A DNA stretch of 38,956 nt, taken from contig CATWQC010000017.1 in NCBI GenBank assembly GCA_958352845.1, positions 1 to 38,956 of the forward strand. The letters run 5' to 3'. The translations under genes and the position numbers were made by a program. The stretch's first letter is position 1. Each line of letters starts with the position of its first letter. The stretch is from an uncultured Collinsella sp. (GTDB lineage Bacteria; Actinomycetota; Coriobacteriia; Coriobacteriales; Coriobacteriaceae). Below are positions 31,423 to 38,956 of the stretch, piece after piece. The notes under the pieces were generated by a model that saw nothing but the letters and a program-made list of their open reading frames with translations, ran no database searches and was not told where the DNA came from.

Positions 31423-32920
31423 GGTGTCCTCCAACTTGATCGTTGCGCTCGCGCGCGGTGGCGCCGGCGGTAAAGCTTAATCCCTTGACGAGCGCGTTCT
31501 TGCCGTACTTGCCTTTCACGGCCAGGACGGCGCGCGCCAGGTCGCGCTCGCGCTCATCGGTCTCGATATCGCTGAACAGATCGATGGTGGCAAATTCCTC
31601 GGGCACAAGATTGCTAAAGCCCAGGTTGATGCGCTTGACCGGTCGTTTGGGATCGACAGTCTGCGCCCAGAGCTCATCGAAATAGCCCATGATCTTCTTA
31701 AACGAATTGGTACGCTCGGGCAGCTTGCGCGAGGCGTTGGAGTGCGCAAAGAGCGCGGCATAGCCACCACGCGGTTTGCCACCATGCTCTCCCACAAAGA
31801 TGCCATCGATTGCCTGCGCTTCGCGCACCAGGCGGCGCCGTTCGTCATCGCGCTGGACGGGCTTGGGAGCACGGGGCGCGAGCTCGGGGCCGGCGGTTGC
31901 GGTGGGTTCGATGCTCGACGTACTCGAGCGCAGGTGTCCGCATCCGTCCACATATTGTGCAGTACCGCTGGCATCAAGCCTGCGTATGTCGGCGCGCTCG
32001 CTCGCGTAGCCCACAAAGAGCGAGATGCTGTCGCAGACCACGTGCTTATCGATCAAGTCCAACACGGCGTTGTCGACCATCTCGCGCAAGACGGTGTAGG
32101 CCTGCTCGTAGGCATAGCCCTTCGAGAGCACCTGTCCTGTGGTGGTCGAAGTTGCTTGCGGGCGATAGGCTTGGATATCGGCGATGGTTGTCGGCTCGCG
32201 TCCGAAGGCGTGGTCGATGAGATACTCGGCATTGACGCCGAGCTCGTCGTAAAGCAGGTTTTCGTCGAGCGCCGCGACGCCCATCAGATCGTAGACGCCG
32301 TATTTTTCGAGTCGTGCTGCCACGCCGGGGCCGATGCCCCAGATATCGGTGATGGGACGATGGGGCCAGATTTCCTTGCGAAAGGTCTCATCGTCGAGTA
32401 TGCCGATGCGGCTGGGTACGTGCTTGGCGGTGATATCGAGTGCAACTTTGGCCTGGAATAGGTTGGGGCCGATGCCGACCGTCGCCGTGATGCCGGTGCG
32501 CGCCAGGACCTCGTCGCGCAACATGCAGGCGAAGCCTTCCGCATCGGTGTGATAGAGGTCCAGATAGGGTGTCACGTCGATAAAGCACTCGTCAATTGAG
32601 TAGACGTGAACGTCTTGCGGACTGACGTATTCCAGGTAGATACCGTAGATCTGCGCCGACACCTCCATGTAGTGCTGCATGCGCGGTACGGCCTTGATGT
32701 AGTCGATGCCGTCGGGAATCTCGAATAGGCGGCAGCGGTTGTGAATACCTAAGTCCTTCATGGCCTGCGTGATGGCGAGGCAGATGGTCGTGCGTCCGCG
32801 CGATTCGTCGGCAACGACTAGGTTGGTGGTGAGCGGATCGAGCCCACGGTCGACGCACTCGACGCTGGCATAAAACGTCTTGAGGTCGATGCAGATATAG
32901 GTGTGCTGCTCGTGCGCCAT
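31415..32920 (-). CDS. Y-family DNA polymerase (UvrX/ImuB-like)
   Basis: A 501-residue translesion polymerase. Catalytic acidic motifs are CIDLKTFYASVEC at the start and YSIDECFIDV near residue 110. The thumb has the helix-hairpin-helix segment DIWGIGPGVAARLEKYGVYDL. The little-finger domain is split by a ~60-residue Ser/Pro/Arg-rich insert (about 330-390). It has more residues than DinB (~350) and fits the UvrX-type partner of YolD. ATG 32920 has GGAGGG 6 nt upstream. The promoter carries two LexA-like boxes, so induction by DNA damage is expected. Confidence 0.92.
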   Translation of the reverse strand: MAHEQHTYICIDLKTFYASVECVDRGLDPLTTNLVVADESRGRTTICLAITQAMKDLGIHNRCRLFEIPDGIDYIKAVPRMQHYMEVSAQIYGIYLEYVSPQDVHVYSIDECFIDVTPYLDLYHTDAEGFACMLRDEVLARTGITATVGIGPNLFQAKVALDITAKHVPSRIGILDDETFRKEIWPHRPITDIWGIGPGVAARLEKYGVYDLMGVAALDENLLYDELGVNAEYLIDHAFGREPTTIADIQAYRPQATSTTTGQVLSKGYAYEQAYTVLREMVDNAVLDLIDKHVVCDSISLFVGYASERADIRRLDASGTAQYVDGCGHLRSSTSSIEPTATAGPELAPRAPKPVQRDDERRRLVREAQAIDGIFVGEHGGKPRGGYAALFAHSNASRKLPERTNSFKKIMGYFDELWAQTVDPKRPVKRINLGFSNLVPEEFATIDLFSDIETDERERDLARAVLAVKGKYGKNALVKGLSFTAGATARERNDQVGGHRA

Positions 32921-32934
32921 CCGTGTCCCTCCAT

Positions 32935-32994
32935 CAAACACATGTTCTTATCGAATATCTGTTCGATAATACCCGCTCGTCCGGACATCGTCAA
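32935..32994 (-). promoter_or_regulatory. SOS promoter with two LexA-type boxes
   Basis: Minus strand: TTGACG (32994-32989), 17 bp, TATTAT (32971-32966). A dyad TCGAATATCTGTTCGA (32951-32966) touches the -10, and a second box, AGAACATGTGTTTG on the minus strand (32948-32935), follows. Both are close to the Gram-positive/actinobacterial LexA site CGAAC-N4-GTTCG, each with one or two deviations. Confidence 0.82.
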
Positions 32995-33092
32995 AACCTG
33001 TTCCTTTTTGCCAGGTATAGTCGTGCAACTGCATCGGGTTTTAACGCAGCTCTAAAGAGTGCGAAACAGCTCGGAAAACCTTGCTTCGTAGC

Positions 33093-33668
33093 ATGAGCCT
33101 AACGATTGATACCGCCTATGCGCACGGAAGGGTTGTGGGAAAGATGGTCAATTATGGGTTTGGTATGCCGACGCGCTTGGTTGCGGATGGGGATGTGGCT
33201 CGCTGGTGCGGGCGATTGGTTGCCCACTACGCTGGCACCAAGGCACTGGTCGTGTTGGGCGGTGACAAGCATACGCGCGATGAGCTTGTCTCGGCGGCAC
33301 TTGGTTCGCTCGCTCGAGCCCTACTCGAGCGTGTGCTTTTCCGCTGCGGCTCGTTTGAGGGCGACGGGGGAGACGAACTGGTCGACGAAGCCGTGGCCCT
33401 GGCGACCGACGAAGGCGTGGACTTTGTCCTGGCGATTGGCGATGCCGATGCTGCCGGCTTTGCGCGCGAACTCGCGCGTCGCATGGCGGCGCTCGATGCC
33501 GGCGAAGATGGTTTTGTCCCTTATGGATGCATTGTCTCGGAGGGCAAGGTGCCTGCTGTCGTGGGCACCGGCGAGGTTCCCGTTTTTGCCATTATCGCGC
33601 CCGAACTGCTGGAGGGCATCGGGTCTCCTCTGCGTGAGTTGCTCGGTAGCGTCTGCGCCGTGGCCTAA
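33093..33668 (+). CDS. Truncated iron-containing alcohol dehydrogenase-like protein
   Basis: A 191-residue protein resembling only the N-terminal nucleotide-binding half of Fe-ADH/butanol dehydrogenases. MVNYGFGMPTRLV aligns with their usual start, and KALVVLGGDK and GVDFVLAIGDADAAGFARE align with the NAD(P)-binding strands. The GGGS signature is replaced by GDAD, and the C-terminal iron-binding His/Asp domain is absent. It is a degraded remnant or a repurposed stand-alone domain. The start is uncertain: ATG 33093 and ATG 33144 both have weak ribosome binding sites, and homology favours 33144. Confidence 0.55.
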   Translation: MSLTIDTAYAHGRVVGKMVNYGFGMPTRLVADGDVARWCGRLVAHYAGTKALVVLGGDKHTRDELVSAALGSLARALLERVLFRCGSFEGDGGDELVDEAVALATDEGVDFVLAIGDADAAGFARELARRMAALDAGEDGFVPYGCIVSEGKVPAVVGTGEVPVFAIIAPELLEGIGSPLRELLGSVCAVA

Positions 33669-33686
33669 TATTTGCCATAAAGGGAT

Positions 33687-33742
33687 GGGTTATTTTTGGT
33701 TGGTAAAGCGTTTGACCTGCCAAAATAAGCCTGTCTCTTTTT
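33687..33742 (+). terminator. Possible terminator before pgi
   Basis: GGGTTATTTTTGG (33687-33699) and CCAAAATAAGCC (33720-33731) pair with one bulge and a ~20-nt loop, followed by a T-rich CTCTTTTTG. The loop is large and the stem AT-rich, so support is moderate. Confidence 0.4.
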
Positions 33743-33779
33743 GATCGGTTGCCGTTTGGGGGCCGATTGGCAACGCTCG

Positions 33780-33808
33780 CTGATTGTAGTCTTGACCTGC
33801 GCTAGAAT
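33780..33808 (+). promoter_or_regulatory. Possible pgi promoter
   Basis: TAGAAT at 33803-33808 is a good -10 box; 17 bp upstream is a weak -35, CTGATT. The predicted leader is about 53 nt. Confidence 0.45.
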
Positions 33809-33867
33809 AGTGGCATCTGAATGTCCGGGCGCATGGAGGCGTGCGCCCGTATGCTGAGGAGGACTCT

Positions 33868-35562
33868 ATGGCAACTGTTGCCGCACCTATCGATGCTACG
33901 TCGACTGCCGCTTGGAAGGCACTCGAGGCCCATCAGGAGAAGCTCGAGGCCGAAGGTATCGACCTCAAGGCCTGGTTCGCTGCTGACGCCGACCGCGTGA
34001 ACAAGCTGAGCTTTGACGCCGGTGACCTGCACTTCGATCTGTCGAAGAACCTGGTGACCGATGAGACCGTCAAGCTGCTGTGCGATCTTGCTCGCGAGGT
34101 GAAGCTCGAGGAGCGCCGCGACGCCATGTTCTCTGGCGAGCACATCAACACCACCGAGGACCGCGCTGTCCTGCACACCGCGCTGCGCCGCCCGGCAAGC
34201 GAGAAGGGCCAGCTCATCGTCGACGGCCAGGACGTCGTCGCCGACGTGCACCAGGTCCTCGATCGCATGTATGCCTTCGCCGAGCGCGTGCGCTCCGGTG
34301 AGTGGAAGGGCGTTACCGGCAAGAAGATCGAGCACCTGGTGTCCATCGGCATCGGCGGCTCCGATCTGGGCCCGGTCATGGTCTACGAGGCCCTGCGTCC
34401 CTATGCCGACGCCGGTATCGACTGCCGCTACATCTCCAACATCGATCCCAACGATCAGGCCGAGAAGCTCAAGGGCCTGGATCCCGAGACCACGCTCGTG
34501 ATCATCGTCTCCAAGACCTTCACCACGCTCGAGACCCTCACCAACGCCCGCGAAGTCAAGACCTGGATGCTCGAACAGCTCAAGGCTCAGGGCGCCATCG
34601 ACGGCTCCGATGAGCAGAACGCCGAGGCCGTGGCAAAGCACTTCGTCGCCGTCTCCACCGCACTCGAGAAGGTCGAGGCCTTCGGTATCGACCCCGCCAA
34701 CGCCTTCGGTTTCTGGAGCTGGGTTGGCGGCCGCTATTCCGTTGACTCCGCCGTGGGCCTGTCGCTGATCGTCGTGCTCGGCCCCGAGCGCTTCCAACAG
34801 TTCCTCGAGGGCTTCCACGCCATCGACGAGTACTTCTGCAACACGCCGCTCGAGAACAATGCCGTCGCGCTGATGGGCCTGCTCAACGTCTGGTACGTCA
34901 ACTTCTTCGGTTCCAAGAGCCACGCCGTGCTGCCGTACTGCCAGTACCTGCACCGTTTCCCGGCCTACCTGCAGCAGCTCACCATGGAGTCCAACGGCAA
35001 GCACGTCCGCTGGGACGGCAGCGCCGTGACCTCCGATACCGGTGAGATCTTCTGGGGCGAGCCCGGCACCAACGGCCAGCACGCCTTCTACCAGCTGCTG
35101 CACCAGGGCACTGTGGTGGTTCCGGCCGACTTTATCGCTTTCGCCAACACTGCCAACCCTGCGACCGACAGCGGTCAGGACGTGCACGAGCTGTTCCTGG
35201 GCAACTTCCTGGCCCAGACCAAGGCGCTCGCCTTTGGCAAGACGGCCGACGAGGTGCGCGCCGAGGGCACGCCCGAGCAGATCGTCCCGGCCCGCTGCTT
35301 TGAGGGCAACCGCCCGACGACCTCGATCTTCGGCGACACGTTGACCCCGTTCGCGCTCGGCGAGCTCATCGCCCTGTACGAGCACATTACGTTTGTCGAG
35401 GGCACGGTCTGGGGCATCGACTCCTACGACCAGTGGGGCGTCGAGCTGGGCAAGCAGCTTGCCAAGCAGATCACCCCGGCCTTCCGCGACGACGCCGCCA
35501 AGGCCGAGCAGGACGCTTCGACCCAGGCGCTCATCGAGTTCTATCGCGCGCATCGCAAGTAG
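33868..35562 (+). CDS. pgi: Glucose-6-phosphate isomerase
   Basis: A 564-residue cytosolic enzyme interconverting glucose-6-phosphate and fructose-6-phosphate. Signatures are present: SIGIGGSDLGPVMV, SKTFTTLET, WVGGRYSVDSAVG, GEPGTNGQHAFYQLLHQG (with the catalytic Glu/His region) and GVELGKQLAKQI. The length matches the E. coli-type enzyme. GAGGAGG lies 5 nt before ATG 33868. It is a single gene with its own terminator. Strong codon bias (GCC, GAG, CTG, AAG) suggests high expression. Confidence 0.97.
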   Translation: MATVAAPIDATSTAAWKALEAHQEKLEAEGIDLKAWFAADADRVNKLSFDAGDLHFDLSKNLVTDETVKLLCDLAREVKLEERRDAMFSGEHINTTEDRAVLHTALRRPASEKGQLIVDGQDVVADVHQVLDRMYAFAERVRSGEWKGVTGKKIEHLVSIGIGGSDLGPVMVYEALRPYADAGIDCRYISNIDPNDQAEKLKGLDPETTLVIIVSKTFTTLETLTNAREVKTWMLEQLKAQGAIDGSDEQNAEAVAKHFVAVSTALEKVEAFGIDPANAFGFWSWVGGRYSVDSAVGLSLIVVLGPERFQQFLEGFHAIDEYFCNTPLENNAVALMGLLNVWYVNFFGSKSHAVLPYCQYLHRFPAYLQQLTMESNGKHVRWDGSAVTSDTGEIFWGEPGTNGQHAFYQLLHQGTVVVPADFIAFANTANPATDSGQDVHELFLGNFLAQTKALAFGKTADEVRAEGTPEQIVPARCFEGNRPTTSIFGDTLTPFALGELIALYEHITFVEGTVWGIDSYDQWGVELGKQLAKQITPAFRDDAAKAEQDASTQALIEFYRAHRK

Positions 35563-35595
35563 TCGCTGCTGTTAACGTATCGCGCCTTATAGTCA

Positions 35596-35634
35596 GGGGC
35601 CCGTATCCTATCGGATGCGGGCCCCTTTGCTTTT
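35596..35634 (+). terminator. pgi rho-independent terminator
   Basis: GGGGCCCG (35596-35603)/CGGGCCCC (35618-35625), a T-G pair and ATCC/GGAT form a 13-bp stem around TATC, followed by TTTGCTTTT. Confidence 0.88.
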
Positions 35635-35704
35635 GCCGTGGTCCCGGGGCGCACGGCCTTTGTGGAACATCGCCGGGGCGTCGCGCGCTGCGAGAACCCT
35701 GCGC

Positions 35705-37009
35705 CTAGATCTCGGCCTCCGCATGGCCTCGCTGCGCCTCGGGCAGCTCCCCGTAGAGCGGATGGTCTTCGAGCCTAAAGCGCTCGACCTGTTCGGGAGT
35801 GCGACCGCGTACAAAGAGCCACGAGCGATCGATCGGCGTCGCCATGAGCGTGCTGGGCAGCGCGTCGGCGCGGTCGGAAAACACCCGGGCACTCTCGGGA
35901 TCCTGGAACGCCAGCACCAGATGCGTGTCGCAGTTGCCCATGATGGAGCGTGCGCGTGCCTCGCCATAGAGCGCATCGAGCTGGTTGGTCGACTGCAGCA
36001 GCAGCGTTGCCCAGATGTTGCGGCTTCGGATAATCGAGAGCACGTTGTCGATCTGGGGGATCTGCAGATTTGCGAAGTCATCGAGCATAAAGCGCACGGG
36101 CACGGGCAGGCTGCCGTCGGGCTGCCTATCGGCCTCACGAATGAGGCCCATAAACGCCTGCGAAATAAAGAGGCCGGTCAGCGGATCGAGATTGCGGTCA
36201 ATATCGCTCACGGTTACAAACAGGGCGCAGGGGGTGTGTCCCATGGAAGCGAAGTCCACCTGATGGCACTCACGATAGAGCTGTGCCGCACCGTCGAATC
36301 CCAGACACATGACCTTTTCGGCAAGGATGCCGACGATGCTCGCGTGCATGCGCTCGGCATTTTGCGTAATGGCGTAGCGCCGCCATAGCGAGAGGGCATA
36401 GCTTTGGGGGTCGGTCGTGATCAGGTCGTCAAACAATCGACCCGTGGCACCGTCCTGCAGGTGCTCGATCAGCTTGATGACCGAGCTGATCGTCTGCTCG
36501 TCGGCGGGTAGCTGTTCGGTGACGTAGGCGATAAGACACGACAGCAGGTTTGCCGCCGCATGATCCCAAAAAGGCTGGTTGTTGTCCTCGATGGGGCAGA
36601 TGGCCTTTGCCACCGAGAGGATGTCCTGCTGGTTGGGCCTGCCGTCCGCCTTGCGGCGAATGTGCCTCAGGGGGTTGTAACCGCAGCGCTCGATGCCGGG
36701 CGCAAGGGCCGGGACGGTGTTGAGGTCGGCGAAGTTGAGACATTGCACGCGGTAACCGTGGGCTGCCAGCACGGGTCCCACTTCGCGACAGAGCGTGCCT
36801 TTGGTGTCGAGCACGATGTAGCTTGCGTTCATTTGCAGCAGGTTGGGCTTGAGGACGTTTCGGGTCTTGCCGGCTCCCGAGGGGCCGATCACAAGTGCAT
36901 TGTTGTTGAGTCCCGTTTGGCGGGTGTCGCAGGAAAGCGTTCGATCCTTGGCGAGGATGGTGGACGATGCGGACTCAGATGCGGCGAGGCGGCTGGCGAG
37001 GTTAGACAT
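35705..37009 (-). CDS. VirD4/TraG-type conjugative coupling ATPase
   Basis: A 434-residue type IV secretion coupling protein, the motor that links relaxosome DNA to a mating channel. Walker A is GPSGAGKT (42-49), Walker B is VRFMLDDFANL with D310/D311, and SRNIWATLLLQSTNQLDALYG contains the conserved sensor glutamine. TSYxVxDxKG-like (ASYIVLDTKGTL) is at 62-73. The N-terminal transmembrane region of full-length VirD4 proteins is missing and the protein is short for the family. ATG 37009 has AAGGAGG 7 nt upstream and overlaps the clpP-like stop by 8 nt. It lies at the pgi-proximal end of the putative mobile region. Confidence 0.88.
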   Translation of the reverse strand: MSNLASRLAASESASSTILAKDRTLSCDTRQTGLNNNALVIGPSGAGKTRNVLKPNLLQMNASYIVLDTKGTLCREVGPVLAAHGYRVQCLNFADLNTVPALAPGIERCGYNPLRHIRRKADGRPNQQDILSVAKAICPIEDNNQPFWDHAAANLLSCLIAYVTEQLPADEQTISSVIKLIEHLQDGATGRLFDDLITTDPQSYALSLWRRYAITQNAERMHASIVGILAEKVMCLGFDGAAQLYRECHQVDFASMGHTPCALFVTVSDIDRNLDPLTGLFISQAFMGLIREADRQPDGSLPVPVRFMLDDFANLQIPQIDNVLSIIRSRNIWATLLLQSTNQLDALYGEARARSIMGNCDTHLVLAFQDPESARVFSDRADALPSTLMATPIDRSWLFVRGRTPEQVERFRLEDHPLYGELPEAQRGHAEAEI

Positions 37010-37619
37010 GGGCGACCTCCTTGGTGGTCGAGAGGATTTCGTGGGCAAAGCCGAGCTCGACGGCGCGCTCGGCCGAAAGGTAGGTGTCTTTTGCAGTGAG
37101 GGACTGGATGCGCTTGGGCGTGAGGCCGCTGCGGTCCGAGAGGATTTGCGTGAGGGTCTTGCGGGTCTGCATGAGACGCCGGCTGGTTTCCTGCAGCGCA
37201 AGTGCCGAGCCGCCTGCCCCCTGGGGGATCAGCGGGTCGTGAATCATGAGCTCTGCATGGGGCGCCATACGGCGATCGTCGCCGCCCATAAAGATCACAG
37301 CGCCCATGGACGCGGCGAATTCCAGGCAGACGGTGCGGATGGGGCACGATGCGAGGCGCATGGCGTCATAGATCGCAAGACCCGATCGCACGCTTCCGCC
37401 GGCGCTGGCGACAAATATGGTGATGGGGCGGCTGGGGTCGGTGGCATCGAGCAGGCGGATCTGCTGGCATAGGTCGTGGGCCATCGGGGTTTCGATGTTT
37501 CCCATGACGGAGAGCTCGCGACGGGCGAGCATCTCATCGTAAATGCTGGTGAGCGTGATACCTCGGGCGGATTCACGCATGGTGAGGGGGCTGATGATGG
37601 GGGAATGATTGGTGTCCAT
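37002..37619 (-). CDS. ClpP-type serine protease in a mobile-element context
   Basis: A 205-residue ClpP-family protease with an intact triad: S104 (FAASMGAV), H127 (MIHDPL) and D178 (AKDTYLSAERA). The glycine-rich strand is ASAGGSVRSGLAIYDAM. AAAGGAG lies 5 nt before ATG 37619. No ClpX or ClpA ATPase is present here. It overlaps the coupling-protein start by 8 nt, so the two are coupled. Housekeeping clpP usually sits with tig and clpX, so this copy is probably an element-borne paralogue that trims or clears proteins during transfer (inference). Confidence 0.92.
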   Translation of the reverse strand: MDTNHSPIISPLTMRESARGITLTSIYDEMLARRELSVMGNIETPMAHDLCQQIRLLDATDPSRPITIFVASAGGSVRSGLAIYDAMRLASCPIRTVCLEFAASMGAVIFMGGDDRRMAPHAELMIHDPLIPQGAGGSALALQETSRRLMQTRKTLTQILSDRSGLTPKRIQSLTAKDTYLSAERAVELGFAHEILSTTKEVAHV

Positions 37620-37682
37620 GAGGACTCCTTTCTGTTGGTTGTGTTGTGGAATAGGATTGTTGCCCGCGGAGGGGCTGGCGGG

Positions 37683-38573
37683 CTACAGGGTTCGTCCGAG
37701 CCTGAGATCGAGTTCGGTTGTGGGGCAGGCTGCCTGTTCGTGCGGCTCGCAAGCGCCAAGGGCTCCAAAGCGATGGAGCGTTGCGGCGGGCGTGGTGTAG
37801 GCGAGCCGCAGCTGATGCTCGACAGGGGCACATCCGTCATTTTTGTAATGAGCCGCGTAGTACTGCGCGATGCTGGCGCTCATCTCGCTGCCATTGCGAT
37901 GGCGCTCAAACTGGCGTCTGCAGGTCTCGATGATCTTTGCTACCGACTTGGGTGCCGTCGCGGGAACAAGGGCGAGATAGCCTTCAAATAGCTCGTTGTT
38001 GCTCAGGAGGCACAGCAGGTCGATCAGCGTCCTTATGGCTGTTCCCTCGGCAGAAAAATGCGCGGTCATGCGGTTATATCGGTTGCGGTCGACGATGGTC
38101 GCATGGGGTCTTGGAGTTTTCTGCCTCGTGGTCCCGGGCTTTTGCCGCGCCTGTGTATTGAGCTCGACGTTGCAGCGCTTGAGGCCGTCCAACGGAAGGA
38201 ACAGTGCGGTGCGCAGGGTGTTTCGCTTGCTTTCGAGTTCATGACGCTCGTCGGGTTCCCATTCGAGCTTGAGTTTCGTGTCGAGCGCCGTAAGCATATG
38301 GGCTAGGCAGCCTACGGTAAGAACGCACGAATCGTTGTCGCGTTTTGGGGCATAGGGGTCTGTCAGCTTGCGAATGTCGGGGTCGCCCATGATCTTTGTG
38401 CAGCGCTTCAGCAGTTGAGGGTGGTCGGCCAAGATCGTCGCGAGCGGTAGCGATGCGTAGTTCTTGATGGTCGCGGCGGCAAAGGCGGCGTCATATTCGT
38501 TTGCATATGCTCGCTCAATGCGGGCATCCAGAATGCTTTTCTTATTGCCGTCTTCAGCGTGGTGGTTTGTCAT
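37683..38573 (-). CDS. Unknown protein upstream of clpP/virD4-like genes
   Basis: A 296-residue soluble, charged, mostly helical protein with no family that I recognise. No signal peptide, membrane segment or clear catalytic motif is seen. Residues 160-215 are rich in basic and polar residues (TRQKTPRPHATIVDRNRYNR), which would suit nucleic-acid binding. ATG 38573 has TTGGAG about 6 nt upstream. The frame is open to 38729, but that stretch reads as His-rich translation of GTGATG-type repeats and is unlikely to be coding. It is 63 nt upstream of the clpP-like gene on the same strand, so one operon is likely. Confidence 0.72.
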   Translation of the reverse strand: MTNHHAEDGNKKSILDARIERAYANEYDAAFAAATIKNYASLPLATILADHPQLLKRCTKIMGDPDIRKLTDPYAPKRDNDSCVLTVGCLAHMLTALDTKLKLEWEPDERHELESKRNTLRTALFLPLDGLKRCNVELNTQARQKPGTTRQKTPRPHATIVDRNRYNRMTAHFSAEGTAIRTLIDLLCLLSNNELFEGYLALVPATAPKSVAKIIETCRRQFERHRNGSEMSASIAQYYAAHYKNDGCAPVEHQLRLAYTTPAATLHRFGALGACEPHEQAACPTTELDLRLGRTL

Positions 38574-38956
38574 AGCTTCTCCAATCGGTTGATGTTCGTG
38601 CTGTTTGTTGATGTGTTGGTTGTCGTGAGTGATGTGCTTGCCGTGGGTGATGTGCTGACGTTGGGGTGCTATGCGGTTTTCAATGAGCCCGTGAGGCAGT
38701 TGCTGCAGGGGCGGGATGGAACGGCCCATGCAAGGCGGAAGGCATCGTGCTCAAAATCGAGACAGCAATGTCCTGGGTGCCTCACATGTGGCAGTTACCT
38801 CATTAAGTTGTCATTGCGTTTGGGGTTGTACTTTGCCGATCTTCTTTCTCTTACACGCTGAAAACTGAAACTGAATATGCTCGATCTACTTAAAACCGCA
38901 ACGGCGGTCTTTTATCAACTTATATGTCGGAACGCGTCTTTGCAAGTACTTTTTTG
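38574..38956. other. Right-edge intergenic region
   Basis: No gene is supported. 38590-38660 is rich in GTGATGT/GTTGAT-like words without a regular period. A small hairpin ACCGC (38895-38899)/GCGGT (38904-38908) has A's before and T's after, so it could terminate transcripts from either side. The promoter of the minus-strand operon should lie here, but no pair stands out. From about 38770 to the end base composition becomes AT-richer. Confidence 0.45.

Noticed and set aside
33802..35553. 583-codon minus-strand frame across pgi
   Set aside because: Shadow of pgi codon bias, as for the other long antisense frames.
37683..38729. Start of the unknown mobile-region gene at 38729
   Set aside because: The extra 52 residues are His/Gln-rich translation of GTGATG-like repeats without a ribosome binding site; ATG 38573 has one.

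Overview
The window reads as a chromosomal segment of a high-GC, anaerobic, gut-type actinobacterium of the class Coriobacteriia, most likely Collinsella or a close relative. This is an inference from codon usage, the anaerobic gene set (class III ribonucleotide reductase, an Fe-S aldo/keto reductase, flavodoxin) and the protein styles; no 16S or marker gene is present. Several promoters carry a TTGACC/TTGACG -35 box with a TATAAT-like -10 box 16-19 bp away. Many genes start with GTG or TTG behind a strong AGGAG-type ribosome binding site.

Layout. 1-2262: two tRNA-Gly(GCC) copies (the first truncated by the window edge) flank a GH13 alpha-glucosidase; tRNA-Val(GAC) follows the second copy. 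2263-6111: anaerobic ribonucleotide reduction, nrdD behind an NrdR-box promoter and nrdG, separated by two long palindromes. 6178-7848: a folate/pterin operon, folE - HD phosphohydrolase - folB. 7855-9719 (minus): a DUF45-type metalloprotease and an M19 dipeptidase. 9840-10850: an SlyD-type FKBP directly followed by a UreE-like nickel chaperone, with no urease in view. 10934-15331: HAD phosphatase, PerR-type regulator, acylphosphatase, a Gfo/Idh oxidoreductase, RNase HI and a LysR regulator.

15332-16915: the LysR gene diverges from metY, and the shared region holds a dyad operator, a strong promoter, a Cys-containing 17-codon upstream ORF and two mutually exclusive hairpins. 17228-23078: a secreted protein, a small membrane protein, panE, an Fe-S aldo/keto reductase, a second Gfo/Idh protein and endonuclease IV; the last two genes are each preceded by a copy of one 63-nt palindrome whose arms covary. 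23226-26330: a polar amino-acid ABC transporter whose permease carries an added extracytoplasmic domain. 26448-28175: flavodoxin and a Cys-rich DUF3793 protein, diverging from a membrane-anchored HMA metal-binding protein behind a CsoR-like operator. 28448-31000: a large sortase-anchored surface protein. 30997-32920 (minus): a YolD-like protein and a Y-family polymerase under a promoter overlapped by two LexA-type boxes. 33093-35562: a truncated Fe-ADH-like protein and pgi.

35705-38573 (minus): an unknown protein, a stand-alone ClpP-type protease and a VirD4/TraG-type coupling ATPase, probably one end of an integrated conjugative element continuing past the right edge.

The features most likely to be new are the metY leader peptide/attenuator, the covarying palindrome pair, the HD enzyme inside the folate operon, the SlyD-UreE pair without urease, and the compact ClpP-VirD4 module. 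No CRISPR array, rRNA or insertion-sequence transposase was seen.
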